Source: JAWXTS01 sp044433305 (GTDB lineage: Bacteria > Bacteroidota > Bacteroidia > Bacteroidales > Rikenellaceae). From it: a stretch of 48,277 nucleotides of DNA. This document shows positions 41,026 to 48,277 of this stretch, piece after piece. A program made the translations under genes and the position numbers. Under the pieces are notes generated by a model. That model was not told the DNA's origin, did no database searches, and saw nothing but the letters and a program-made list of their open reading frames with translations. Position 1 is the stretch's first letter, and every line of letters begins with the position of its first letter. The DNA is taken from NCBI GenBank assembly GCA_044433305.1, contig JAWXTS010000004.1:1-48277 (forward strand), in the 5' to 3' direction.

Positions 41026-41613
41026 TTATTTTTTTGGTTTTGGAGACATTAGCATGTACATGCGCTTGCCCTCAAGCTTTGGTAGTTGTTCTACCTTGCC
41101 AAGCTCCTCTAGGTCGGTAGCAAAGCGAAGTAGCAAAATCTTTCCTTGGTCTTTGAACACAATCTGGCGGCCACGGAAGAATACATAAGCCTTAACCTTT
41201 GCTCCCTCCTTAAGGAAGTTCTGAGCGTGCTTAAGCTTAAACTCATAGTCGTGGTCATCTGTGTTAGGGCCAAAACGAATCTCCTTAATAACAATCTTAA
41301 CAGAATTTTGCTTAATCTCTTTAGCTTTTTTCTTTTGTTGGTAAAGGAATTTCTGGTAGTCGATTATGCGGCATACGGGTGGGTCGGCCTTAGGCGAAAT
41401 TTCTACTAGGTCCAATCCCTCTTCATCGGCCATACGTAGGGCGTCACGTAGCGATAGTACGTTAGAGCCCTCGATGTTGTCACCCACTAGGCGTACCTGT
41501 GGTGCAGTGATGAAGTTGTTGATTTTGTGTGCTGCTTCTTTCTCTCTACCTCGTTGAGGAAATCTTTGATTTGGTTTTGTTCTTGGTTTTGTTATTATAG
41601 CTTTGTCCTCCAA
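41026..41613 (-). CDS. infC: Translation initiation factor IF-3
   Basis: A 195-residue protein with the IF3-N domain (RLVGDNIEGSNVLSLRDALR, then LDLVEISPKADPPVCRIIDY) and the IF3-C domain (KEIRFGPNTDDHDYEFKLKH). It selects the start codon on the 30S subunit. No ATG occurs before codon 61, which lies within the N domain, and an in-frame stop lies just upstream; TTG at 41613 is the best start, with ATA codons 6 and 7 as alternatives. Rare infC starts allow IF-3 to repress its own translation in E. coli. It follows thrS by 44 bases. The usual rpmI and rplT are missing downstream. Confidence 0.95.
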   Translation of the reverse strand: MEDKAIITKPRTKPNQRFPQRGREKEAAHKINNFITAPQVRLVGDNIEGSNVLSLRDALRMADEEGLDLVEISPKADPPVCRIIDYQKFLYQQKKKAKEIKQNSVKIVIKEIRFGPNTDDHDYEFKLKHAQNFLKEGAKVKAYVFFRGRQIVFKDQGKILLLRFATDLEELGKVEQLPKLEGKRMYMLMSPKPKK

Positions 41614-41657
41614 AAATTTTTGTTAATATTGTCTTTATCTTGTTGCTTATATGCAGG

Positions 41658-43598
41658 TTACTTCAGTGTTGAAATCTCGTTTGCCACGCGCTCGGCAACT
41701 AGCTCTTTGAATTGGTCTATGGACATAGAGCCTTTGTCGCCCTCGCCCTGAACACGCAATGAAATCATGTTCTCGGCCTCCTCTTTTTCGCCAACAACTA
41801 GCAAGAAAGGTATTCTCTGCAACTCGTTGTCACGTATCTTGCGTCCAATCTTTTCGTTGCGATCGTCAACTCCGCTGCGAATATCGGAATTATTTAGCAA
41901 TTCCGAAACTTTTTTAGCATAATCGTTGTATTTTTCACTAATTGGTAACACAACAACCTGATCTGGAGTCAACCAAAGAGGGAATTTGCCGCCTGTATGC
42001 TCTAGTAGCACGGCCACAAAGCGTTCCATAGAACCGAATGGTGCGCGGTGAATCATGACTGGACGGTGGTCCTTGTCGTCAGCACCTTTGTAGGTCAAGT
42101 CGAAACGCTCAGGTAGGTTGTAGTCTACTTGTATTGTTCCTAGTTGCCACTTACGACCCAAGGCGTCACTAACCATGAAGTCCAACTTAGGACCATAGAA
42201 TGCTGCCTCGCCTAGCTCGGTTGTGGTCTCAAGACCTTTGGCTTGTGTTGCTTTGATGATTGCGCTTTCGGCCTTGTCCCAGTTTTCGTCTGAGCCTATG
42301 TATTTTTCTTTGTTGTTTGGGTCACGTAGCGAAATCTGCGCCGTAAACTTGTCGAAGCTCAAAGTCTTGAAGATGTATAGCACGATGTCTATAACCTTCA
42401 TGAACTCGTCCTCAAGTTGGTCTGGGCGGCAGAAGATATGGGCGTCATCCTGAGTGAATCCGCGCACACGAGTAAGTCCGTGTAGCTCGCCACTTTGCTC
42501 ATAGCGATATACGGTACCAAACTCTGCAAAGCGAACTGGAAGGTCGCGGTAAGAGCGTGGTTTGAATTTATATATCTCGCAGTGGTGAGGGCAGTTCATA
42601 GGTTTTAGTAGGAACTCCTCACCCTCGTCAGGTGTGTTGATAGGTTGGAATGAGTCCTTGCCGTATTTTGCATAGTGGCCCGAAGTTACGTACAAGTCTT
42701 TCATTCCGATATGTGGAGTGATAACTTGTGCATAGCCATATTGTTTTTGTACGTTGCGCAAGAAGTTCTCTAGGCGGTCGCGAAGTGCGGCACCCTTAGG
42801 CAGCCACAATGGCAATCCCTGACCCACGCGAGGTGAGAAGTGGAAAAGCTCTAGCTCCTTGCCCAGCTTGCGGTGGTCACGTTTTTTGGCCTCCTCAATC
42901 ATCACTAGGTACTCATCTAGCATAGATTTCTTAGGGAAGGTGATGCCGTAGATGCGGGTAAGCATCTTGTTCTTCTCGTTGCCGCGCCAGTAAGCACCTG
43001 CAATAGAAGTTAGTTTGATAGCCTTGATGTAGCCCATATTTGGGATGTGAGGGCCACGGCATAGGTCTGTAAACTCACCATTGGTGTAGAACGATATTGT
43101 TCCGTCCTCAAGGTCGCTGATAAGCTCAACTTTGTATTGGTCGCCTTTGGCTGTGTATGTATCTAGAGCCTCCTGCTTAGAAACTTCACGACGAGTCATG
43201 GTTTCTTTCTTAGATGCTAGCTCTACCATTTTCTTTTCTATCTTAACCAAGTCACTCTCAGAGATAGGCTCAGGAAGATCTACGTCATAGTAGAAACCGT
43301 TCTCTATGCTTGGTCCTATACCGAACTTGATGCCAGGGTATAGAGCCTGAAGAGCTTCGGCCATAAGGTGAGACGATGAGTGCCAGAAGGCGTGCTTGCC
43401 TTGCTCGTGCTCCCACTTGAATAGTTCGATAGAGGCGTCCTCGCCAATAGGTGTCGATAGGTCTTTGGTTTGACCGTTGATAGCGGCGGCCAAAATTTCT
43501 TTTGCAAGCCTTGGGCTGATGCTCTCGGCTATTTGCATAGGTGTTGTTCCCTCGGCAAACTCACGGATGTTACCGTCAGGGAAAGTGATTTTTATCAT
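41658..43598 (-). CDS. thrS: Threonyl-tRNA synthetase
   Basis: Class II synthetase of 646 residues. Domains in order: N-terminal TGS domain (about 1-60), the editing domain (WHSSSHLMAEALQALYP, HxxxH type), then the catalytic core with NCPHHCEIYK supplying the zinc cysteine, motif 2 around VYRYEQSGELHGL, and motif 3 near HRAPFGSMERF, followed by the anticodon-binding domain. Length is normal. It lies between pdxA (28-base gap) and infC (44-base gap) on the same strand, in the common thrS-infC arrangement. Confidence 0.97.
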   Translation of the reverse strand: MIKITFPDGNIREFAEGTTPMQIAESISPRLAKEILAAAINGQTKDLSTPIGEDASIELFKWEHEQGKHAFWHSSSHLMAEALQALYPGIKFGIGPSIENGFYYDVDLPEPISESDLVKIEKKMVELASKKETMTRREVSKQEALDTYTAKGDQYKVELISDLEDGTISFYTNGEFTDLCRGPHIPNMGYIKAIKLTSIAGAYWRGNEKNKMLTRIYGITFPKKSMLDEYLVMIEEAKKRDHRKLGKELELFHFSPRVGQGLPLWLPKGAALRDRLENFLRNVQKQYGYAQVITPHIGMKDLYVTSGHYAKYGKDSFQPINTPDEGEEFLLKPMNCPHHCEIYKFKPRSYRDLPVRFAEFGTVYRYEQSGELHGLTRVRGFTQDDAHIFCRPDQLEDEFMKVIDIVLYIFKTLSFDKFTAQISLRDPNNKEKYIGSDENWDKAESAIIKATQAKGLETTTELGEAAFYGPKLDFMVSDALGRKWQLGTIQVDYNLPERFDLTYKGADDKDHRPVMIHRAPFGSMERFVAVLLEHTGGKFPLWLTPDQVVVLPISEKYNDYAKKVSELLNNSDIRSGVDDRNEKIGRKIRDNELQRIPFLLVVGEKEEAENMISLRVQGEGDKGSMSIDQFKELVAERVANEISTLK

Positions 43599-43626
43599 AT
43601 CGTTATAAACTTAAGTTCTAATAATT

Positions 43627-44718
43627 CTAGTTGCTGCCCTCCTCAGGAAGGTCTTTCACTGACACGTCAGCTCCATAGTCGCGCTTGAAGCGACGAAGTG
43701 GATTGGCGTGCATTTTTCTATATTGTCGGCGGCTACGTAATATATCCAGCGCAGCGTATAGTGCATTTCTCATAGAGCTTGGGTCGGCCATGTCTTTGCC
43801 TGCAATATCGAAGCCAACTCCGTGGGCAGGGCTTGTGCGTACTATTGGCAAGCCTGCGGTGAAGTTGACTCCATCATGAGCCAAGGTCTTGAATGGGATA
43901 AGTCCTTGGTCGTGGTACATAGGCAGTATAGCGTCATACTTTGAGTAGCCTGCAGCGGCAAAGAATCCATCTGCTGCAAAAGGTCCAAAGGCAAGGATGC
44001 CCTTCTCGAAAGCCTGAGCAATAGCTGGTTTTACTATGGTGTCATCCTCGTTGCCCATAAGTCCGCCATCGCCAGCATGAGGGTTGATGGACATGACGGC
44101 AATCTTAGGCTCTACAATCATAAAGTTTTCTCTCAGGGCGTTTCTCAATTCGCCCAGCTTGTCGACTATGGTCTGTGAGCTTATGGCTTGGTTTACCTCT
44201 TTGAGTGCTATGTGTGTGGTTACAAGGCCTAGCTTGATAGTCTCAGAGCACATCATCATTAGTGGTGTACCTCCAAACTTGCTGGCAAAGTACTCGGTGT
44301 GTCCGTTGAAAGAAAATATATCGCTCTGGATGTTCTCCTTGCATATTGGAGCTGTAACAACGGCATCAATCTCTCCTGCCTCAAGGGCTGCGCTTGCAGC
44401 TTCGAGAGCAGCCAAAGCTGCCGAACCGCTGTCTGAGGTGGCCACGCCAGCCTCGATTCTAAGCTCGTCGTTGCAGACGTTGATGAGGTTTATCTTCTTT
44501 GGGTGAGCGTCCTTGACAGAGGTTATGATGTTGATAGAGAATCTCTCTAGCTCAGCTATGGTGCGTTTATAGTGGCCAAAGGCCTTTGATGAACCGTAAA
44601 TTATTGGGGTGAACATATCGCATATGCGGCTATCGTTAAGTGCTTTGATTATGATCTCGCAGCCTATGCCGTTAGTGTCGCCCTGTGTTATTCCTATTTT
44701 TATTTTTTGTTCGCTCAT
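43627..44718 (-). CDS. pdxA: 4-hydroxythreonine-4-phosphate dehydrogenase
   Basis: Vitamin B6 biosynthesis: NAD-dependent oxidation and decarboxylation of 4-hydroxythreonine 4-phosphate, feeding PdxJ. The 363-residue protein shows GITQGDTNGIGCEII at the N terminus, the FNGHTEYFA metal-site region, SINPHAGDGGLMG, and the signature YHDQGLIPFK with GVNFTAGLPIVRTSPAHG. The C-terminal 25 residues are a charged extension. It has a good promoter and heads the pdxA-thrS-infC unit. Confidence 0.95.
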   Translation of the reverse strand: MSEQKIKIGITQGDTNGIGCEIIIKALNDSRICDMFTPIIYGSSKAFGHYKRTIAELERFSINIITSVKDAHPKKINLINVCNDELRIEAGVATSDSGSAALAALEAASAALEAGEIDAVVTAPICKENIQSDIFSFNGHTEYFASKFGGTPLMMMCSETIKLGLVTTHIALKEVNQAISSQTIVDKLGELRNALRENFMIVEPKIAVMSINPHAGDGGLMGNEDDTIVKPAIAQAFEKGILAFGPFAADGFFAAAGYSKYDAILPMYHDQGLIPFKTLAHDGVNFTAGLPIVRTSPAHGVGFDIAGKDMADPSSMRNALYAALDILRSRRQYRKMHANPLRRFKRDYGADVSVKDLPEEGSN

Positions 44719-44746
44719 TCTTGGTTTCTAGTTCTATTGTGACCCA

Positions 44747-44777
44747 CAAAGATATATTTTTTTCTCAATAGTATCAA
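44747..44777 (-). promoter_or_regulatory. Promoter for pdxA-thrS-infC
   Basis: On the minus strand TTG (44777-44775) is followed after 20 bases by TATCTTTG (44754-44747), a good Bacteroidota promoter 28 bases before the pdxA ATG. Confidence 0.62.
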
Positions 44778-44786
44778 TAATTTAGC

Positions 44787-46634
44787 CTATTTAGTTTGGG
44801 TAGCTCTGATATTTGCAAAATCTTCACTACGATACTCTTCTGGGTTGTCGGCTCCATAGCCCGTAGACATAACTGTGGCTGAGTCTTTTTTTGCATCGTC
44901 GGCATTCATAGCCTCAAGGTGTAGAAGGTCCTGCTGCCCCTGAGATATAATATTTTGTAACTGCTCAGAGGTCAATGGCTTATTGTCCTGAGAATATATC
45001 TTCCTTGCTAGGTATTCGCCCCAGCCCTTGGTGTAATTTTCTCGTCTAGAGTCTATCATGCAAAGGCTTTTTTCAAGCTGCTCAAGGGTGTTGATGTCTT
45101 GGCTCTCGATATTGCCCAGAAGTTGCTCTATAAGCTCCTGAGGAGCTATCATGCCTGCCATATCTACCCACGGCCCAGAATAATCTATTGCCTCAATCTC
45201 TAGGCTCAGTGTTTGGCTTAGGAAGATATTTATGGCTAGATTATAGAGCTTCACGCCATTGCGCAACATAGTGTCCTTTATCTTGACCCTGTTGTAGGTG
45301 TGTATGCCCGAGGATGTGTGCTTGTCTAGCAGTTCCTTAGACTTGGTGAGTCCCTCGTATATGTTCTGCATGATATAGGGACTGAACTTGTCGAAGGTTA
45401 TAATGTCCTTATTTTGTGGCGAACGCTTGTCGCGTGCTATCCATTTCTTGCAGTCGCGTGCAGTGCCATAGCTTCTAAGGTTTGCTCCCGGCATAAGGTA
45501 GGACTTGCCTTCCTCCTCTATCAAGTAAGAGAAAGGGAAAATCTCTGTTTCGTGGTTGCTCTTGTGGTTGCCCGAAACAAGGGTGAAGGCTCCCGTAAGT
45601 GCAGGCGACAGCACGTAGGCGTTGCTGCCGAACTTGCATCCACGACGGTGTATGCCTTGATGTACAGGCCCAGTGCGGTACATGTGGTTGCTTTGGTTGG
45701 CTCCACTGCCTGCATTAAAGAAAGAGAACATGCCTGCTATGAGCAGCGTTGAGCGGTGATGACTTACGGTGAAAGGACCTGCAAAGATGGCGCATGCCTC
45801 GCCCAGAGCCATGTCCGAGCCGCTGAAAAACAGCGAGTGTTCGGCAAAGAAGCTCTTAGCTAGTTTTGCCGAGTCGCTAACAAAGCAGTGGCTGAGCATC
45901 GCTCCGCTGTCTATCTTGGCTCCCGCAGATATTATGCTGTCTTCGATTTTTACGTCTATGCCTATGTAGTTTGGATTGTCTGTGCTACTGTTTATAGAAC
46001 AGTTGCTTAGCAGTGCCGCCGAGTCTATTGTTGCACCACAGCCAATACGGCTATTTTTAATGATTTTAGCCCCCAGTATCTTGGCTCCGTTTTCTATAAT
46101 TCCCTTTGTCGAGCGTATAGAGTCTACGTATTTTTTGACCATGTTCTCATAAGCCTCAACCATCTTGGGGCGGTGACGGTACATGGCCACTATATACGCC
46201 ACTTGGGATGAAAGCAAATCTGTTATAACAACCTCTCTGCCACCGCCCTCGTTTATGGTAGCCACGCTGACTCCATTGCCAAAGGTGCAATCTCCGCTAG
46301 ATTCTATGCGCGAGCAGCCGTTTATAATAACCTCGCTTCCAATCTCTTGATTAGAAATATATTGACTGGTATTATTTATATAGCAGTTGTCGCCTATATT
46401 GCAATTTATGATATGACTGTGATATAGTCCGCTACTTACCTCGATGTTGTCTGCAAGGAGTAGTGCAGAGCCTGTTTCACCTATTAGAACATCTCCGTCA
46501 AAGGTGCAATCGGCAACAAAACTAGCGTCGAATTTGGGGCTAACCTTGACTTGTTTCCAGTTGGTAGAGCGGCAGCCATTAGCCATTAGCTGAGAGATTT
46601 GCTCTTGAGATAGTTCTTTGTGTACTGTGTCCAT
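44787..46634 (-). CDS. DUF4954 family left-handed beta-helix protein
   Basis: A 615-residue cytoplasmic protein without signal peptide. The first half contains many hexapeptide-type repeats of the [LIV]-G-x4 kind (for example IGDNCYINN, KILGAKIIKNSRIGCGATID, GAKIDSGAMLSHCFV), predicting a left-handed beta-helix as in acyl- and nucleotidyl-transferases of the LpxA/GlmU type. DUF4954 is a Bacteroidota family of unknown function. The middle has HHRSTLLIAGMFSFFNAGSGAN and GPVHQGIHRRGCKFGS, which look conserved and could be the active region. It lies alone between slyD and pdxA, with a terminator upstream. Confidence 0.85.
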   Translation of the reverse strand: MDTVHKELSQEQISQLMANGCRSTNWKQVKVSPKFDASFVADCTFDGDVLIGETGSALLLADNIEVSSGLYHSHIINCNIGDNCYINNTSQYISNQEIGSEVIINGCSRIESSGDCTFGNGVSVATINEGGGREVVITDLLSSQVAYIVAMYRHRPKMVEAYENMVKKYVDSIRSTKGIIENGAKILGAKIIKNSRIGCGATIDSAALLSNCSINSSTDNPNYIGIDVKIEDSIISAGAKIDSGAMLSHCFVSDSAKLAKSFFAEHSLFFSGSDMALGEACAIFAGPFTVSHHRSTLLIAGMFSFFNAGSGANQSNHMYRTGPVHQGIHRRGCKFGSNAYVLSPALTGAFTLVSGNHKSNHETEIFPFSYLIEEEGKSYLMPGANLRSYGTARDCKKWIARDKRSPQNKDIITFDKFSPYIMQNIYEGLTKSKELLDKHTSSGIHTYNRVKIKDTMLRNGVKLYNLAINIFLSQTLSLEIEAIDYSGPWVDMAGMIAPQELIEQLLGNIESQDINTLEQLEKSLCMIDSRRENYTKGWGEYLARKIYSQDNKPLTSEQLQNIISQGQQDLLHLEAMNADDAKKDSATVMSTGYGADNPEEYRSEDFANIRATQTK

Positions 46635-46660
46635 GGATTAGGTGTTTTTGCTTGACTATA

Positions 46661-46668
46661 CAAATATA
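46661..46668 (-). promoter_or_regulatory. Possible -7 element for the DUF4954 gene
   Basis: The minus strand reads TATATTTG, a match to TAnnTTTG, 27 bases before the start codon. The spacing to a -33 TTG is poor. Confidence 0.42.
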
Positions 46669-46683
46669 TAAATTTTTTGCAAA

Positions 46684-46722
46684 AAAAGGACTGATTCTTA
46701 AAAAAAAAGAATCAGTCCTTTT
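46684..46722 (-). terminator. Intrinsic terminator after slyD
   Basis: A perfect 16-bp stem, AAAAGGACTGATTCTT (46684-46699) with AAGAATCAGTCCTTTT (46707-46722) around seven A. On the minus strand it ends in a T-run, 25 bases after the slyD stop. Confidence 0.92.
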
Positions 46723-46746
46723 GATGGTTAAGCAAATGATTTGCTA

Positions 46747-47322
46747 CTAGTTGCCGCAGCAACCACCTTCTTCTTTGTCGTCGCCACAACCACCGCAGCA
46801 GCCGCTATCGCCACAACCCTCGCTACCGCAGTTACAACCACCGCCAGCAGCTTGCATAAATTGTACGAAGTCCTCGTCAGTAGCCTCACGAACAGCCTCT
46901 ACACGGCCTTTGAACTCTAGGTCCTTGCCTGCCATAGGAGGGTTAAGGTCTGCCATAACGCAGTCTTCTTTGATTTCTACGATAACCGCTGGGCTGATAT
47001 TGCCCTGAGGGTCGTTAAGGGTGATGCGATTGCCAACAACAAATACGCCTTCTGGAATAACGCCATCCTGCATGAAGATTTCTTTTGGAAGCGCAATAAC
47101 GTATTGAGGGTTGTGCTCGCCATAAGCGTCTTTAGCCTCAAGTTTAAATGCAAACTCCTCGCCCTCTTGTTTGCCAATGATGTTGGCCTCGAAAGCTGGA
47201 AGCAACTGTCCGATGCCGAACATAAAGCTCATAGGTTGCTCTGCTGTTGTTGTTTCGACAATCTGGCCGTCAACTGTTAGTTGGTAGCTCAATGATACAA
47301 ATGTTTTTTCTGCAATTTTCAT
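46747..47322 (-). CDS. slyD: SlyD-type FKBP peptidyl-prolyl isomerase
   Basis: A 191-residue cytoplasmic prolyl isomerase and chaperone. Residues 1 to about 70 and 125-150 form the FKBP domain (VSLSYQLTVDGQIVETT, MSFMFGIGQLLPAFE), with an inserted IF domain between them. The C-terminal tail is rich in Cys and Gly (GGGCNCG, GCGDSGCCGGCGDD, GCCGN), holding eight cysteines, a metal-binding tail as in nickel-delivering SlyD proteins, but Cys-based where E. coli uses mostly His. The start codon overlaps the stop of the gcvP-like gene by one base (TAATG). A strong terminator follows. Confidence 0.92.
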   Translation of the reverse strand: MKIAEKTFVSLSYQLTVDGQIVETTTAEQPMSFMFGIGQLLPAFEANIIGKQEGEEFAFKLEAKDAYGEHNPQYVIALPKEIFMQDGVIPEGVFVVGNRITLNDPQGNISPAVIVEIKEDCVMADLNPPMAGKDLEFKGRVEAVREATDEDFVQFMQAAGGGCNCGSEGCGDSGCCGGCGDDKEEGGCCGN

Positions 47323-48277
47323 TAGTCTTGTTTTTTGATGATTTGTATTTTGTTATGTATTTCTGTTAATGCGTTTATCAGCTCGTCTAGTTCGGCCTTG
47401 CCATACAGAGTCTCTATGGTGAGCGTTGTGCTCGACTGTTCATAATATCTAGAACTATAAAAGCCATATTCTGATAGCATCTCTAGCACCTGAGTGCTTG
47501 TGGTGTTGTCTAGTTCAAGGCTCAGCTGAGGCTGGCTCGGGCTGGTTATTCTGTACAGCTCTTTAAGGTGGTGGGCCAAATAAGCAGTGTTTATAAGTGC
47601 TTGCTTGCTGTTGCTCTGAAGCTCTTGTTCCTTCAAACACTTAAAGCCTGCATAGGCCAAGGGCAACGCTAGAGCACAAGCGTAGGGTGCACTTGATGTT
47701 GCTGTTATGCCCTGCTTGCCGCCCGTGGCAACAAGAGGGTGGGTTGGTAGCAGGGGTTTAAGGTGTGTTGCCACGTTTAGTGACATCAGAGCTGCCGAGC
47801 CACCATAAGATGGCATATTGAATATGTGATGCAGGTTGATTTGTGTCAAATCGGCCCCTAGGTATCCTGCCGAGCTAAGACCAATCAAGCCCACTGTGTT
47901 TGCCCCGTCGATAAATACCTGCGCTCTGTTGTCGTGCATAATATCTATCATCTGGCGTATGTTGTTTTCTAGTGGTGCTCCAAAATTAGGGTAACCAATA
48001 AATAAACAAGCCAGTTCGCTTGAGTATTCGTCCACCCCCTGTCTAAAGTCTTTCAGGTCCACGCCCATAGTCTGTGAGCTATTGACCTTCACAATCTTCA
48101 TACCAGCCATAGAGGCAGCATCGAGCCTGCTTTGTGGTGTTGTCGATGGGCAAAGAACAATATTGCGATGGCCCTGGCCTTTGCTTTGGTAGTAGCCTCT
48201 GATTATCATAAACCCTGAATAAAGGGCGTTGAACTCTGAGCTAGGCTGAAAAGAGCACGCCTCAAGAGCACATCGGA
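47322..48277 (-). CDS. Degenerate glycine dehydrogenase (P-protein)-like, C-terminal part
   Basis: The frame is open to the right edge of the window, so only the C-terminal 317 residues are seen. They align with the C-terminal half of GcvP: FQPSSEFNALYSG (usual QPNSGAQGEYAG), GHRNIVLCPST, VFIDGAN with the PLP-contacting Asp, and HLKPLLPTHPL. The lysine that forms the Schiff base in NLHKTF is histidine here (NLHHIF, codon CAC at 47828-47826), and the PSSAHGTNPAS loop has become PSTTPQSRLDAAS. The protein is therefore unlikely to decarboxylate glycine. An internal ATG at 48209 is not the start, because homology extends upstream of it. The end overlaps slyD by one base. Confidence 0.75.
   Translation of the reverse strand, partial: RCALEACSFQPSSEFNALYSGFMIIRGYYQSKGQGHRNIVLCPSTTPQSRLDAASMAGMKIVKVNSSQTMGVDLKDFRQGVDEYSSELACLFIGYPNFGAPLENNIRQMIDIMHDNRAQVFIDGANTVGLIGLSSAGYLGADLTQINLHHIFNMPSYGGSAALMSLNVATHLKPLLPTHPLVATGGKQGITATSSAPYACALALPLAYAGFKCLKEQELQSNSKQALINTAYLAHHLKELYRITSPSQPQLSLELDNTTSTQVLEMLSEYGFYSSRYYEQSSTTLTIETLYGKAELDELINALTEIHNKIQIIKKQD

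Noticed and set aside
45414..45752. 112-codon open frame antisense to the DUF4954 gene
   Set aside because: No promoter or family match; it is explained by the reverse strand of a real gene.

Overview
The window looks like a chromosomal segment of a Bacteroidota bacterium, most likely order Bacteroidales. The grounds are the -7 promoter element TAnnTTTG upstream of many genes, the near absence of Shine-Dalgarno sequences, and family content typical of this phylum (DUF3098, DUF4270, DUF4861 and DUF4954 proteins, YfhO, a two-subunit methylmalonyl-CoA mutase with MeaB). No integrase, transposase, phage gene or CRISPR array was seen. The genus cannot be named from the sequence alone.

Layout. 1-1415: the end of an ApbE-like flavin transferase, tail to tail with meaB. 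1.5-6.1 kb: MATE exporter, dnaX and tyrS. 6.2-7.3 kb: a structured intergenic element and a polyprenyl synthase on the minus strand. 7.4-13.6 kb: an envelope and translation run, yfhO-ftsX-DUF3098-uppP-truB-queA. 13.7-18.2 kb: a truncated starch-synthase-like protein, a DUF4270 lipoprotein and topA. 18.4-23.4 kb: five genes for a heterodisulfide-reductase-like (Hdr) electron-transfer complex with a membrane-anchored subunit. 23.4-27.2 kb: initiator tRNA, a hotdog thioesterase, an eIF1/SUI1-like protein and a large secreted metallopeptidase-like protein with a probable outer-membrane barrel. 27.3-31.3 kb: mutB and mutA (minus strand). 31.6-35.8 kb: a LacI-type regulator, kduI, kduD and a DUF4861 lipoprotein, i.e. 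part of an unsaturated-uronate (pectin or glycosaminoglycan) pathway. 35.9-36.5 kb: efp. 36.6-40.5 kb: a minus-strand unit of three tandem secreted VOC-fold paralogues and a Tat-exported aldo/keto reductase. 41.0-48.3 kb, minus strand: a degenerate gcvP-like gene (cut by the window edge), slyD, DUF4954, pdxA, thrS and infC.

How the genes work together. meaB and mutAB serve the succinyl-CoA/methylmalonyl-CoA (propionate) pathway. KduI and KduD convert 5-keto-4-deoxyuronate to 2-keto-3-deoxygluconate; the kinase and aldolase that follow are not in the window. The Hdr-like cluster has HdrA-, HdrB- and HdrC-type proteins plus an HdrE/HdrD-like membrane fusion, with no methanogenesis or hydrogenase gene nearby, so its substrate is unknown.

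The points most worth follow-up are: an A10 tract in dnaX with a stop codon directly behind it in the -1 frame; infC with no ATG before codon 61 and with 63-bp repeats abutting its stop codon where rpmI-rplT would be expected; a GcvP-like protein whose PLP lysine is histidine; the Hdr-like complex, whose HdrB has a degenerate first cysteine site; and two intergenic long-hairpin elements sharing a core with compensatory base changes.
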